The notes below the pieces were generated by a model that saw only the letters and a program-made list of their open reading frames with translations, made no database searches and was not told the DNA's origin. A stretch of DNA of 64,000 nt from Bactericera cockerelli (lineage: Eukaryota; Arthropoda; Insecta; Hemiptera; Triozidae), in NCBI GenBank assembly GCA_024516035.1, contig CM044963.1, forward strand, positions 20,018,703 through 20,082,702, written 5' to 3'. Numbering within the stretch: the first letter of the stretch is position 1; each line of letters starts with the position of its first letter. This document shows, piece after piece, positions 62,791 to 64,000 of the stretch. Position numbers and translations under genes: made by a program.

Positions 62791-63837
62791 ATTTGATTTA
62801 AATTGTCAAAGTAAACTTAATGTTAAAAATACTCAACTATATTATTATTTATAAACTAATTTCTAATCATTTGTTAAATTCCTTTTTTTTTCTGACGGGT
62901 CATTCATATAAATATGTCAAGACTCTTTGTCAAATAAAATAAAAAAATGTGAAAAATACTCATTACTTTCGATGGTACTTTTTGTCAAAATGCTCAATTA
63001 TAAATTAATTATTTATTCTGTAAATATACAATTATACATGCAAAGATATCGAAAATAAATAAATTAACTCAATTTAAATTTAAAAATACTAATTATTTTC
63101 GATAGTATTTTTTTTACTCTTTATTTTCGCGTTAAAAAACTATCATACAAATGTATATAAAAAATGAAAACTAAAAAGGTTTAAGAAAATATCTACAGGG
63201 TGGTTTATTTTTAATAGGTATCCTTATTTACCTGTAAATGTATTGAACTGTCAAGGTACACGGTTCTGTAAATAAAGTAAACGATTATTTACGAATGAAA
63301 TTTTGGAACAGGAGAAGAAAATTCCCAAAATATTTGAGTTTCCTTATTTTCTCTACACATTTTATCCTTTAGTCACTTTAGAGTAAAATGTTCAAAGGAA
63401 AGTGATTTTTGGAACCTTTTTTTAGTTTTGAATAAAATTAATTATATCTAAAAAAAATACGTAACGTTCTAATTATTAATCATTGAAGTAGACAAGAATT
63501 TCATGATACAAAAAAATTCTCTCACCATACAGAGAGGAAATAGCGCTTGTATCTTATGTATCATTCCAAGTGGTGTGAGGTTTCGGGAAATATTGTATTT
63601 GTAAAAAATATAGCATGTAATAAACATATTTTCAGTGTTCACCATCAAAGAAAATCAAAAAAATTTGTATACTGATTTTTTTTAAAACTAAAAGTTGGTA
63701 TTTACATAGACGTCAAAGAGACGTTTTTAAAGAAATGAGAAGAATATACTATCTATTTCGAATCTTCTACTAGCCTTGCCATACAATAAATTATTATAAT
63801 GTTCATGCTGAATAAAGTCTTCAAATTTTCAACAAGC
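62791..63837. other. AT-rich intergenic DNA
   Basis: I see no gene. CTACAGGGTGGTTTATTTTT at about 63195 resembles a mariner-type end, but no partner was found. Confidence 0.5.
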
Positions 63838-63986
63838 TATCATATTTGTGTTAATCAATTTCGTGTCGTGATATCACAACTACTCAAACTAGCTTTACTA
63901 AATCTACGCTGAAACCAGGACTCGAACCACCGATCTCCAGGGTACAAGTCCACCGCCTTATCATCAAGCTACTGGGGTCGGTCACC
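63838..63986 (-). mobile_element. SINE-F copy
   Basis: The minus-strand head at the right reads ACCGACCCCAGTAGCTTGAT, AAGGCGGTGGACTTGTACCC and GGTGGTTCGAGTCCTGGTTT. The body runs to GATATCACGACACGAAATTG. Confidence 0.88.
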
Positions 63987-64000
63987 ATTTCAATGAATAA

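Overview
This window looks like AT-rich nuclear DNA of an animal, most likely an arthropod and probably an insect. The reasons are one spliced gene with GT-AG introns of 0.7-1.1 kb encoding an animal-type SDR16C dehydrogenase, about ten SINE families with RNA polymerase III promoters, LINE remnants, and hAT, mariner, piggyBac and Helitron-like DNA elements. A hemipteran is my guess; nothing here proves the order. I see no bacterial operon, CRISPR array or ordinary tRNA/rRNA gene.

The only gene I can support is at 55263-61836 (+). Seven coding exons join in frame to a 342-residue membrane-anchored short-chain dehydrogenase of the 17-beta-HSD11/13 and epidermal retinol dehydrogenase 2 type. All six introns contain mobile-element sequence.

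The remaining ~57 kb is intergenic and very repeat-rich. Working names for the SINE families are: A (tRNA head, poly-A tail), B (tRNA head, ATT tail), C (5S rRNA head), and D, E, F, H and I (tRNA heads). Families C and E share a central body although their heads differ in origin. Target-site duplications (TSDs) mark many insertions and show nesting: a 1.27-kb hAT-like element inside SINE-A inside SINE-I at 41838-43455, two SINE-D copies inside a 5S-SINE at 22121-22943, and a SINE-F inside a foldback MITE at 24897-25250. Complete DNA elements include a mariner-like one with ~450-bp inverted repeats (13499-15899), a hAT element (37311-38582), a 255-bp hAT MITE (46164-46418), a piggyBac-like MITE (56594-56753) and a Helitron (18411-18665).

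The most notable signal is a small repeat with a 144-bp monomer that carries a hammerhead ribozyme. There are copies at 34478, 39698 and 57888 (+) and a relic at 8398 (-). The copy in intron 3 of the dehydrogenase gene has an intact catalytic core in the sense orientation. This fits metazoan retrozymes or Penelope-like elements.

Layout: 1-2.4 kb, a pyrimidine minisatellite. 2.4-13 kb, SINEs and a LINE 3' end. 13.5-15.9 kb, mariner. 16-32 kb, dense SINEs and a Helitron. 33-41 kb, retrozyme copies, CT-rich DNA and hAT. 41-49.8 kb, nested elements. 49.9-51.2 kb, 166-bp direct repeats. 51-54.3 kb, SINEs and a LINE fragment. 55.2-61.9 kb, the gene. 62-64 kb, AT-rich DNA with two SINEs.
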